DNA of 39,818 nt from Corallococcus llansteffanensis (GTDB taxonomy: Bacteria; Myxococcota; Myxococcia; Myxococcales; Myxococcaceae): positions 1 to 39,818 of the forward strand of contig NZ_RAWB01000017.1 of assembly GCF_003612055.1 (NCBI RefSeq), in the 5' to 3' direction. Positions 1 through 10,330 of the stretch are shown piece by piece; position 1 is the first letter of the stretch, and every line of letters starts with the position of its first letter. The translations under genes and the position numbers were made by a program. Under the pieces are notes generated by a model. It was not told where the DNA came from, did no database searches, and saw only the letters and a program-made list of their open reading frames with translations.

Positions 1-9
1 CCCAGGCCC

Positions 10-33
10 CCCCTGGCGCGGGGCCAGGGGTTT
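10..33. terminator. Hairpin terminator at left edge
   Basis: An 8-bp GC-rich stem (10-17 with 23-30) and a 5-nt loop are followed on the plus strand by TTT. It lies just beyond the stop codon of the minus-strand SDR gene, so it can serve that gene and any plus-strand gene ending left of the window. Confidence 0.5.
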
Positions 34-62
34 CCCCGCCCCAGGCCCGCCTCCCTGCTCGC

Positions 63-845
63 TCAGGCCTGCTGGTTCAGCTTCGCCGTGACGGAACGCG
101 CCGCGGCACGGGGGCTGAACCGGAGGGAGAAGGCAGACAGCCAGTTGAGGGCGCCGTGAATGGAGAGCACCTGCCCCTTCATCATCGCCGCATAGGCATG
201 CGCCGCCACGTCCGGGGCCTTCGCCACGCCCGAGCGTTTGAAGAGCCGCGTCTCCGAGTTGCCCGCGCGCGCGGTGAACTCCGTGTGCGTGGCCCCCGGG
301 CAGTGACACGTCACGGTCACGCCCGAGTCCTTCAGCTCGAACGAAAGCGCCTCCGAGAGCGACAGCACGAACGCCTTCGTCGCGTAGTACGTCGCCATGT
401 AGGGCCCCGGCAGGAAGCCCGCCGTGGACGCGATGTTGAGGATGCGCCCCTGCTTCCGCTCGCGCATGGGCTGCACGAACAGGTGCGTCAGCTTCAGGAG
501 CGCGGTGCAGTTGACCTCCACCATCTCCACCTCGCGCGCCAGGGCCTGCTCGACGAACGGCCCCGAGGAACCAAACCCCGCGTTGTTCACGAGGAAGTCC
601 ACCGCGAGCCCCTGCGCCTGGACCTGCGCGAAGAGGCGCTCGGGAGCGGACGGGTCACCCAGGTCCGCCGGCATCACGTGCGCCTTCACGCCATGCGCCT
701 GCTCCAGCCGCGAGGCCAGGACCTCCAGCTTCGCCACGTTGCGCGCCACGAGGATGACGTCGTGCCCGTCCCGCGTGAACAGCTCCGCGAACTGCTCTCC
801 GAGTCCCGCCGACGCGCCGGTGATGAGCGCCACTTTTCGCGACAT
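63..845 (-). CDS. SDR-family NAD(P)-dependent oxidoreductase
   Basis: Classical short-chain dehydrogenase/reductase of 260 residues, the usual size for the family. The Rossmann glycine motif TGASAGLGEQ lies near the N-terminus, NNAG follows near residue 90, and the catalytic Ser (IASTAG) and YYATK are present, so the fold and active site look complete. The reading frame is open far upstream, but the ATG at 845 is chosen because GGAGG sits 6-8 bases before it and the SDR fold begins immediately after. The substrate cannot be told from sequence; this DltE/YqjQ-like type acts on small alcohols, ketones or acyl intermediates. It is divergent from the acyl-CoA synthetase gene at 970, and the two may share the 124-bp control region. 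Confidence 0.9.
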   Translation of the reverse strand: MSRKVALITGASAGLGEQFAELFTRDGHDVILVARNVAKLEVLASRLEQAHGVKAHVMPADLGDPSAPERLFAQVQAQGLAVDFLVNNAGFGSSGPFVEQALAREVEMVEVNCTALLKLTHLFVQPMRERKQGRILNIASTAGFLPGPYMATYYATKAFVLSLSEALSFELKDSGVTVTCHCPGATHTEFTARAGNSETRLFKRSGVAKAPDVAAHAYAAMMKGQVLSIHGALNWLSAFSLRFSPRAAARSVTAKLNQQA

Positions 846-969
846 GGTGAATCCTCCAGGCAGCGATATAGCAAACCCACGCCCCCCAGCCCCGCCGTGA
901 ACGAAGCGGTTGCACGGGAGGAGCCGGAGCCGTATCGGGAAGAACACCCACCTGACCCGGAGTCGCGAC

Positions 970-2499
970 ATGGCGCAGCCCGCCACCCTCGAGGCGCTGT
1001 TGATGCACGGACGCGCGGACGACGTGGCGCTCGGCGCCCCCGGACGGCCGGGCCTCACGTACGGTGCGCTGAGAGCGCTCATCGCGCAGACCCGCGCCAG
1101 CCTGCATGCCTGGGGACTGGGCGCGGGGGACCGCATCGCGCTGGTGCTGCCCAATGGACCGGAGATGGCCGCCGCGTTCCTCACCGTCGCCAGCACCGCC
1201 ACCACCGCGCCGCTCAATCCCGCGTACCGCGCGGACGAGTTCGCCTTCTACCTGGACGACCTCCAGGCCCGCGCCCTCGTCGTGCTCGAAGGTCAGGAAG
1301 GCCCGGCCCGCGAGGTCGCACGCGAACGGAACCTCCCCCTCATCGAGTTGAGCTCTTCCGCTGACGGGCCGGCCGGACACTTCACCCTCAAGTCCGACCT
1401 GCCTCGGACGAACCCGCCGCGTCGTGAGGAGGAGACCACCGGAAGTGACGTGGCGCTGGTGCTGCACACGTCGGGCACGACGGCGCGGCCGAAGCTCGTC
1501 CCTCTGACGCACGCGAACCTCACCGCCTCCGCGCGGCACATCGGCGCGCACCTGGCGCTGGGGCCTTCGGACACGTGCCTCAACATCATGCCGCTGTTCC
1601 ACATCCACGGGCTCGTGGCCGCGGTGCTGTCCAGCCTGGGCGCGGGCAGCCGCGTGGTGTGCACGCCGGGCTTCAACGCGCTGCGCTTCTTCTCCTGGTT
1701 CGAGGAGGCCCGCCCCTCCTGGTACACGGCCGTCCCCACCATGCACCAGGCGCTGGTGGAGCGCGCCCGCCGCAACGCGGAGCGCCTGACGACCCACCGC
1801 CTGCGCTTCATCCGTTCATCGTCCGCGTCCCTGCCGCCACAGGTGATGGAGGAGTTGGAGCGCGTCTTCGGCGTGCCCGTCATCGAGAGCTACGGCATGA
1901 CCGAGGCCGCGCACCAGATGGCCTCCAGCCCGCTTCCCCCGCGTCCCCGGTACGCGGGCGCGGTGGGGATCGCCGCCGGGCCCGAGGTCGCCATCATGGA
2001 CGAGGCCGGCGCGCTGCTGCCTCCCGGAGCGCTCGGAGAGGTCGTCATCCGGGGGCCCAACGTCATGTCCGGCTACGTGAACAACCCCGAGGCCAACGCG
2101 CGCGCCTTCACCCACGGATGGTTTCGCACGGGCGACCAGGGCACGCTCGACACGGATGGCTACCTGCGACTCACCGGCAGGCTCAAGGAGCTGATCAATC
2201 GCGGCGGGGAGAAGGTGAGCCCGCTGGAGGTGGACACCGTGCTGTTGGATCATCCCGCCGTGCAGCAGGCCGTCACGTTCGCCCTGCCCCACCCGAAGCT
2301 CGGCGAGGACGTGGCCGCCGCCGTCGTGCTGCGCGAGGGCGTGGGTGCCACCGAGCGCGAGCTGCGCGACTTCATGGCGTCGCGCGTGGCCGACTTCAAG
2401 GTGCCCCGCCGCATCGTCATCCTCACCGAGCTGCCCAAGGGCCCCACTGGCAAGGTGCAGCGCATCGGGCTCGCGGAGCGGCTGGGGCTCACGTCATGA
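970..2499 (+). CDS. AMP-forming acyl-CoA synthetase, oxalate-CoA ligase-like
   Basis: Member of the ANL superfamily (509 residues), which activates a carboxylic acid with ATP and transfers it to CoA. The phosphate-binding loop HTSGTTARPKLVPLTH lies near residues 165-181. It is followed by ESYGMTEAAHQM, the WFRTGDQG and GYLRLTGRLKELINRGGEK hinge region, and the C-terminal catalytic lysine in PKGPTGKVQR. The stretches around GMTEAAHQM and INRGGEKVSP resemble the Pcs60/AAE3 group, several members of which are oxalyl-CoA synthetases, so a short or dicarboxylic acid substrate is plausible but unproven. The ATG at 970 is preferred over an in-frame upstream start at 910, which would add non-homologous sequence. 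Its stop overlaps the start of the next gene (ATGA), indicating co-translation. Confidence 0.9.
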   Translation: MAQPATLEALLMHGRADDVALGAPGRPGLTYGALRALIAQTRASLHAWGLGAGDRIALVLPNGPEMAAAFLTVASTATTAPLNPAYRADEFAFYLDDLQARALVVLEGQEGPAREVARERNLPLIELSSSADGPAGHFTLKSDLPRTNPPRREEETTGSDVALVLHTSGTTARPKLVPLTHANLTASARHIGAHLALGPSDTCLNIMPLFHIHGLVAAVLSSLGAGSRVVCTPGFNALRFFSWFEEARPSWYTAVPTMHQALVERARRNAERLTTHRLRFIRSSSASLPPQVMEELERVFGVPVIESYGMTEAAHQMASSPLPPRPRYAGAVGIAAGPEVAIMDEAGALLPPGALGEVVIRGPNVMSGYVNNPEANARAFTHGWFRTGDQGTLDTDGYLRLTGRLKELINRGGEKVSPLEVDTVLLDHPAVQQAVTFALPHPKLGEDVAAAVVLREGVGATERELRDFMASRVADFKVPRRIVILTELPKGPTGKVQRIGLAERLGLTS

Positions 2500-3497
2500 G
2501 GATCGCCATCTTCGGCGCGGGCGCCATCGGCGGCTTCCTCGGCGTCAAGCTGCTCCAGGCCGGCGCGGACGTGACCTTCATCGCGCGCGGAGCCCACCTG
2601 GACGCGATGCGCGCCAACGGCGTCACCCTCACGAGCGGTGGCGAGACGGTCACCGTGCGCCCGCACTGCACCGACTCGCCCGACGACGCGGGGCCGCAGG
2701 ACTACGTGTTCCTCACGCTCAAGGCGCACGCCCTGCCCGCCGCCGCGCCACAGATTGCCCAGCTGCTGGGCCCGGAGACGGCGCTCGTCACCGGCATCAA
2801 CGGCGTGCCCTACTGGTACTTCCACGGGCTCGAAGGCCCCTACGCGGGCCGCCACATCGAGAGCGTGGATCCCGGCGGCCTGCTCCTGCGCACCCTGCCC
2901 CCGGAGCGCGTCATCGCCACCGTGGTGTACCCGGCCGCGGAGGTCGTCTCGCCCGGCGTCATCATCCACACGTACAACGACCGCGTGACGCTGGGCGAAC
3001 CGGACGGCAGCAAGAGCCCGCGCGTCCTCGCCCTCTCACAGCTCATGATGAAGGCGGGCCTGAAGTCGCCCGTGCGCCCGCGCATCCGCGATGAGATCTG
3101 GGTGAAGCTCTGGGGCAACCTCGCCTTCAACCCGCTGTCCGTGCTCACCGGCGCGACGCTCGACGTCCTCTCCCGCCAGCCGGACCTGCGCGCCGTGGCC
3201 CGCGCGATGATGGTGGAGGCCCAGGCCGTGGCGGAGGCCCTTGGCACCCGCTTCCTCATCGACGTGGACCAGCGCATCCGGGGCGCCTCCGAAGTGGGCG
3301 CGCACAAGACGTCCATGCTCCAGGACCTGGAGCGCGGCCGCCCGATGGAGATCGACGCGCTGCTGGGCGCCGTCGTGGAGCTGGGCCACCTCGTCGGCAG
3401 GCCCATGCCCACCGCAGAGAGCATCCTCGCCCTGGTGCGCGAGCGCGCCCGCCACGCCGGAGGCTACCCACCCCGGGCGACACCAGAAGCGCCTTAA
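2496..3497 (+). CDS. Ketopantoate reductase family protein (PanE/ApbA-like)
   Basis: NADP-dependent reductase of the 2-dehydropantoate 2-reductase family, 333 residues. The nucleotide-binding motif FGAGAIGGFLG lies at residues 5-15, and the conserved catalytic lysine with its downstream asparagine is in EIWVKLWGNLAFNP near residue 202. PanE makes pantoate for CoA biosynthesis. However, the ATGA overlap with an acyl-CoA ligase suggests it may instead belong to a catabolic or specialised acyl-CoA pathway, as many paralogues do. For that reason I give no gene symbol. Its TAA stop overlaps the TAA of the convergent LysM/M23 gene within TTAA, so no terminator separates them. Confidence 0.85.
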   Translation: MRIAIFGAGAIGGFLGVKLLQAGADVTFIARGAHLDAMRANGVTLTSGGETVTVRPHCTDSPDDAGPQDYVFLTLKAHALPAAAPQIAQLLGPETALVTGINGVPYWYFHGLEGPYAGRHIESVDPGGLLLRTLPPERVIATVVYPAAEVVSPGVIIHTYNDRVTLGEPDGSKSPRVLALSQLMMKAGLKSPVRPRIRDEIWVKLWGNLAFNPLSVLTGATLDVLSRQPDLRAVARAMMVEAQAVAEALGTRFLIDVDQRIRGASEVGAHKTSMLQDLERGRPMEIDALLGAVVELGHLVGRPMPTAESILALVRERARHAGGYPPRATPEAP

Positions 3498-4414
3498 GCC
3501 GGCGGCATCACGCCCAGGTACTCGAGCGGATCCACCGGCTTGCCGTCCACGCGCACCTCGAAGTGCACGTGCGGGCCGGACGTGCGGCCGGACTCGCCCA
3601 CCGTGGCGATGACCTGCTCGCGGCGCACCTTCTGCCCCGTGCGCACGCGCAGGTCGCGGTTGTGCGCGTACAGGGTGATGAGCGTGGACGAGTGCTCCAC
3701 GATGACGATGAGTCCGTAGCCCTTCTGCTCGCCCGCGTAGAGGACCGTGCCCTCCTGCGCCGTCTTGATGGGCGTGCCCGCGGGCGCCGCCAGGTCGATG
3801 CCGTCGTGCGGCTCGCGGCCCTTCTTGCCGAAGCGGCCATACAGCACGCCGCGCAGCGGCCAGTCGAGCAACCCCTGCGTCGCGAGCTTCGGACGCGACG
3901 GCGTGCCCGGACGCCCCGACACCACCCGCGCCCGGGGCGGCTCCTCGCGGCGCCCCACCACCGGCACCGAGCGGCGCGGCGTGGACACGGGCGCCTGCCC
4001 CGGCTTCGTCAACACCAGCTCCGGCTCCTCGTCGGACAGCGGCCCCGGGTCCCCGTAGCGCGGCCGCTCGCCGCCGGGAATGAGCAGCTCCAGGCCCACG
4101 GAGAGTTCACGCGGATCCTTGATGCCATTGGCCGCGCCCAGCTCCTCCACCGTGATGCCGTACGTCTTGGCGATGCGGTACATCGTCTCGCCCGCGGCCA
4201 CGCGGTGGCGCACCGCCACCAGCTCCGGCTCCTCGTGCGTGGGCCGCAGCGCGAACGAGAGCGGCTTGCCCTCACCCTTCGGCTCGGGCAGGGCGCCCGC
4301 GGTCTCCAGCCCGGAGGAGGAGGTCGACCGGGTGCTCGCGCAGCCGCCCATCAGCACGGCCGCGAGCAACACCCAGAGCGCCCTTCCCGCTCGGCTGGAG
4401 CCTCGCGTCTCCAA
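3494..4414 (-). CDS. LysM and M23 peptidase lipoprotein (NlpD/EnvC-like)
   Basis: Predicted cell-wall endopeptidase or amidase activator. A TTG start at 4414 gives a 306-residue protein with an 11-residue basic n-region, the hydrophobic stretch ALWVLLAAVL and a lipobox ending in Cys25, so it is probably an outer-membrane lipoprotein. The frame also opens at a TTG at 4462 inside surE, which would give an unusually long n-region. A LysM domain (HRVAAGETMYRIAKTYGITV onward) binds peptidoglycan, a Pro/Arg-rich linker follows, and the C-terminal M23 domain keeps the zinc ligands HDGID and HVH. Unlike E. coli NlpD it therefore looks catalytically competent. It is third in the eno-surE operon; the surE-nlpD pairing is also known in gammaproteobacteria. 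Confidence 0.85.
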   Translation of the reverse strand: METRGSSRAGRALWVLLAAVLMGGCASTRSTSSSGLETAGALPEPKGEGKPLSFALRPTHEEPELVAVRHRVAAGETMYRIAKTYGITVEELGAANGIKDPRELSVGLELLIPGGERPRYGDPGPLSDEEPELVLTKPGQAPVSTPRRSVPVVGRREEPPRARVVSGRPGTPSRPKLATQGLLDWPLRGVLYGRFGKKGREPHDGIDLAAPAGTPIKTAQEGTVLYAGEQKGYGLIVIVEHSSTLITLYAHNRDLRVRTGQKVRREQVIATVGESGRTSGPHVHFEVRVDGKPVDPLEYLGVMPPA

Positions 4415-4416
4415 CC

Positions 4417-6541
<2,125 letters not shown>

Positions 6542-6567
6542 GCCTGCTCGCATCCGGGTTTGCTACA

Positions 6568-7671
6568 GTGTCCAACCGTCGAATGCCTCCTCCTCCCCGA
6601 CGCCGCGCCACGGGCCCGGACCCGCTCCCCGGCCAGCGCGCCCGGGGCGCCCTGCTGGGCCTCGCCGCCGGCAACGCCCTGGCCGTGCCCACGGCCGGCC
6701 GCCCCTTCTATGCCCCGGCCTTCCCGCAGCTCGCGGAAGGGCCCTACCAGGGCATCGTCGGCGGAGGCCCGCACGGCCTGCGCAAGGGACAGGTGACGGA
6801 GCCCACCCAGCTCGCCGTGGCGCTGACGCTCAGCCTGCGCGACCTGAAGCGCTATGACGCGGCGGACGCGCTGCGCCGCTACCGGGCCTGGCAGTCCCAC
6901 GCCTTCGCCGTCAGCGACCCCATGAAGGAGGTCCTGGAGGAGTGCGACACAGGCTTCGCGACCGCCGTGAAGGAGGCCGGCAAGCGCGTCTGGCAGAAGG
7001 GCTTCCGTCGCGTGGCGAACGCCGGCGCCCTGCCGCGCGCGGTGCCCCTGGCCATCCTGCTGGCGAAGGACCCCTTCGCGCTGGCCCAGGCGACGATGGA
7101 GGACACCGCCCTCACCCACTTCGATCCCCGCTGCCAGTTGGCCAGCGCGGGCCTGTGCGCCGCCATCGCCAAGGCCATCACCGGGGGTCCCAACCTCAAG
7201 GCCGCCGACCTGCTGCCCGCCGCGGAGGTCGGCATCTCCCTGGCCGGCGCCGCCCTCGCGCGGCTGGAGAAGGACTTCGTCCAGGAGATCACCCGCGCCT
7301 CCACCGTCCTGCGCGAGGACCTGGCCCTGGCCGCGCAGGACGACCCTCAGCTCTACGGCCCGGAGCTGCACATGCACCGCCCGGGCAACAACGCGGTGCG
7401 CGCGGCCTTCCGGCTCGCCTTCTGGGAGCTGCTCCACGTGGGCACGCTGGAGGGCGGGCTCCTCGACGTCGTCCACCGGGGCGGCGACACGGAGGTCCAC
7501 GGCGCCGTCACCGGGGCGCTCCTGGGTGCCTTCCACGGCGAGGGCGCCCTGCCCGAGGAGTGGCGCGAGAAGGTGCTGCTCGCCCTCCAGCCGGCCAATC
7601 CCCTGCAAAAAGGAACGGTGATGTGGGAAGTCTACCACCCCCGTCACCTGTTGTTGTTGGCGCCCGGGTAG
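6568..7671 (+). CDS. ADP-ribosylglycohydrolase-family protein, altered metal motifs
   Basis: All-alpha protein of about 367 residues resembling DraG/ARH hydrolases. RGALLGLAAGNALAVP near the N-terminus corresponds to the usual GxxxGDxxG motif, VTEPTQLAVAL to the usual TDDT, and HRGGDTEVHGAVTGALLGAF to the usual GGDTDTNAA. In each motif one or more of the acidic magnesium ligands is changed (GD to GN, TDDT to TEPT, DTDT to DTEV). Hydrolytic activity is therefore doubtful and a binding or structural role is possible. Translation may begin at the GTG at 6568 or the ATG at 6583. It is divergent from eno, and two strong hairpins follow it. Confidence 0.75.
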   Translation: MSNRRMPPPPRRRATGPDPLPGQRARGALLGLAAGNALAVPTAGRPFYAPAFPQLAEGPYQGIVGGGPHGLRKGQVTEPTQLAVALTLSLRDLKRYDAADALRRYRAWQSHAFAVSDPMKEVLEECDTGFATAVKEAGKRVWQKGFRRVANAGALPRAVPLAILLAKDPFALAQATMEDTALTHFDPRCQLASAGLCAAIAKAITGGPNLKAADLLPAAEVGISLAGAALARLEKDFVQEITRASTVLREDLALAAQDDPQLYGPELHMHRPGNNAVRAAFRLAFWELLHVGTLEGGLLDVVHRGGDTEVHGAVTGALLGAFHGEGALPEEWREKVLLALQPANPLQKGTVMWEVYHPRHLLLLAPG

Positions 7672-7705
7672 GAGGGCGCGCGGTGGGAGGCCCGCAAGTG
7701 CGAAG

Positions 7706-7746
7706 CCCGCGGAAGGCCATCCGGTGAGGGATGGCCCGACCGCGGG
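7706..7746. terminator. Long two-segment hairpin after the ADP-ribosylglycohydrolase gene
   Basis: The outer stem CCCGCGG/CCGCGGG (7706-7712 with 7740-7746) and inner stem GGCCATCC/GGATGGCC (7715-7722 with 7729-7736) enclose a 6-nt loop. It lies between two convergent genes and can fold on either strand, so it is probably a bidirectional terminator, although no long T run follows. Confidence 0.5.
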
Positions 7747-7758
7747 CTCCTGGAGTCA

Positions 7759-7778
7759 CCGTGGCCGTGGGGCCACGG
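7759..7778. terminator. Perfect 8-bp hairpin before the 59-residue ORF stop
   Basis: CCGTGGCC (7759-7766) and GGCCACGG (7771-7778) form a perfect stem around a 4-nt loop. It is 13 bases beyond the stop of the minus-strand small ORF, in the right place to end that transcript, and pairs with the neighbouring hairpin at 7706-7746. Confidence 0.5.
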
Positions 7779-7790
7779 AAGTGTGGGTCG

Positions 7791-7970
7791 TCAGACGCAG
7801 AGGTCGATGACGACGACGCCCCGCGACGGCTTCTCTTCCTCCATGTCCGTCCTCCGGTGGGGACGGTCATCGGGAACGGGCAGTGGAAGTTCCACCACCG
7901 GCCGCTCGTAATCCTCGCGGCGAAGCCGCTCGCGGCGCTTGATTTCTTCGATGATGAACGCGTCGAGCAT
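7791..7970 (-). CDS. Small charged protein of unknown function, 59 aa
   Basis: An ATG at 7970 opens 59 codons ending at a TGA at 7791-7793. GGGAG lies about 10 bases upstream of the ATG, and two hairpins suited to termination follow the stop. The product begins MLDAFIIEEIKRRERLRRED, an amphipathic charged helix. It then has a Pro/Val-rich middle (PVVELPLPVPDD) and ends with RGVVVIDLCV, a hydrophobic strand-like tail. There is no signal peptide or membrane segment. I recognise no family and assign no function; the regular codon usage (strong G/C third positions), ribosome site and terminator support a real gene. Confidence 0.65.
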   Translation of the reverse strand: MLDAFIIEEIKRRERLRREDYERPVVELPLPVPDDRPHRRTDMEEEKPSRGVVVIDLCV

Positions 7971-8372
7971 GGGTTCGGTTTCTCCCTCAGCCTACGTACC
8001 CCGATGTACGCCCGCCGTCCCGCCCCCTTACCACTTCCACTTCCCTTTGATGCAAATTAAGAACCCCCGGTTCTTTCTGGGGGCGTCGCAGCCGTTCCGA
8101 CTGGCTGCTCGTCCACCTCCCGACATCCCGGCCAGGGCAACCGTGGCACGGATGTCATGGGGGACAGTCCGGACGTTCAAAAACCGTCTGATCCTAATGC
8201 GCTCGCGCCGCGCCGCAACTCAACCCGTCTCAAGTGCTTCCCGGTCCCGCGCGCGGCACGGCTCCAGCCGAAAAGCGCCCGCCTGCCCACCTGCTCCTTG
8301 CACGACGAAGGTCGTGCACCGGAACAGACAAGCAGGCGGACTTTGACGCAAGCCGTCAGGGCTGACGGGACT
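7971..8372. other. Intergenic region with hairpins, no convincing gene
   Basis: About 400 bases between the 59-residue ORF and the SRPBCC gene, both on the minus strand. Bases 8026-8075 are locally AT-richer and may hold the promoter of the small ORF, but no clear -10/-35 pair stands out. A 7-bp stem (8300-8306 with 8311-8317) and a 6-bp stem (8353-8358 with 8363-8368) are the only ordered structures. Open frames here show no protein-like composition. Confidence 0.5.
8353..8368 (-). terminator. Short hairpin just after the SRPBCC gene
   Basis: CCGTCA and TGACGG pair around a 4-nt loop, starting 4 bases beyond the SRPBCC stop codon. It probably ends the ybgC-glpX-SRPBCC transcript. There is only a poor T tract, so the call is weak. 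Confidence 0.35.
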
Positions 8373-8798
8373 TCAGCGGGATTCAGCGCGGCGCTTGAAC
8401 GCCTCCAGCATCTTGGGGAGCTGGTTGTCCACGAGGCCGTTGACGATGGCCTTGGGGACCAGCATTCCCAGGGCCATCTCCACGTTGTAGGTCGCGCGCG
8501 TCTTGCCCTCGCCGTCGGGCTCCAGGGTCCAGCTGCCCTTGTTGTCCTTCATGACCTCGCCGTTCACGAAGGTCCAGGACATGCGCTTGGGGCGCTCCTC
8601 GGTGACCTTGATGGTGTAGCGGATGGTCTTCACCACATCGACCTCGTAGTGGACCTGGACGGTGTTCCCCTGCCGCTGGGAGGTGGAGACCTTCTTCACC
8701 TCCGACAGGAACTCCGCGTAGCGGTCGTAGTCGGTGATGACGTCGAAGACCTTCTCGATCGGGGCATTGATGGTGATGGTGCGCGTGGCGCCGGCCAT
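8373..8798 (-). CDS. SRPBCC/START-like lipid-binding family protein (COQ10-like cyclase)
   Basis: A 141-residue protein of the polyketide cyclase/START-like helix-grip fold. The N-terminus TITINAPIEKVFDVITDYDRYAEFLSEVKKV is typical of the COQ10/RatA-type subgroup, and the C-terminal long helix (KAIVNGLVDNQLPKMLEAFKRR) closes the hydrophobic cavity. Members bind ubiquinone, lipids or other hydrophobic ligands and have no catalytic signature, so the ligand is not predictable. The ATG at 8798 has GGAGA upstream. It is 27 bases downstream of glpX and probably co-transcribed with it. Confidence 0.85.
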   Translation of the reverse strand: MAGATRTITINAPIEKVFDVITDYDRYAEFLSEVKKVSTSQRQGNTVQVHYEVDVVKTIRYTIKVTEERPKRMSWTFVNGEVMKDNKGSWTLEPDGEGKTRATYNVEMALGMLVPKAIVNGLVDNQLPKMLEAFKRRAESR

Positions 8799-8825
8799 GA
8801 CGGTGTCTCCGGGTGAGGGTGCAGG

Positions 8826-9791
<966 letters not shown>

Positions 9792-9836
9792 TGTGGGGTG
9801 CTCCTCGTTCGGGAATTCGGGATGGAGAAGAAAGGG

Positions 9837-10238
9837 TCAGACGTCCAGGGCCTTCAGGCGGGCGAGGGCTTCGGGCATGCGCTGGGGCTTGCCGTCGCGC
9901 CCCACGCAGGCGTGCATCGTGCGGCCGGTGCACAGGAGCGTGGGGGAAGGGCCGTCGCGGAGCAACTCGTAGGTGAACACGAGTGACGCACGGCGCAACT
10001 CGCTGAGCGTGGTGCGGATGACGAGCAGGTCGTCATAGCGCGCGGAGGCCTTGTAGCGCGCGCTCGCCTCCACCACGGGCAGGAGCAGGCCGGTGCTCTC
10101 CAGTTCGCGGTAGCTGCCGCCGTGGCCCCGGAAGAACTCGCTGCGGGCGAACTCGAAGTAGCGGAAGTAGTTCGCGTAGTAGACGACCCCCATCTGATCC
10201 GTGTCGCCGTAGATGACGCGCAGCCGTGCCTCGACCAT
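9837..10238 (-). CDS. Acyl-CoA thioesterase, YbgC/4-hydroxybenzoyl-CoA thioesterase family
   Basis: Single hotdog-fold thioesterase of 133 residues, the usual family length. The catalytic signature YGDTDQMGVVYYANYFRYFE at residues 8-27 contains the active Asp and the Tyr/Asn motif of YbgC proteins, which hydrolyse short-chain or aromatic acyl-CoA. YbgC often works with the Tol-Pal envelope system, but no tol genes are nearby. The ATG at 10238 is used; a second in-frame ATG at 10250 would add only four residues, and neither has a strong ribosome site. It leads the cluster with glpX, 45 bases downstream. Confidence 0.88.
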   Translation of the reverse strand: MVEARLRVIYGDTDQMGVVYYANYFRYFEFARSEFFRGHGGSYRELESTGLLLPVVEASARYKASARYDDLLVIRTTLSELRRASLVFTYELLRDGPSPTLLCTGRTMHACVGRDGKPQRMPEALARLKALDV

Positions 10239-10330
10239 TGGGCCGCCCATATCAGGGCGGGGTGGCGCGTCCAAGCGGCGGGGACGCATGTTGGTTGCTT
10301 CTGACCATCCGGCCAGGGAGGCTGCCCGCC

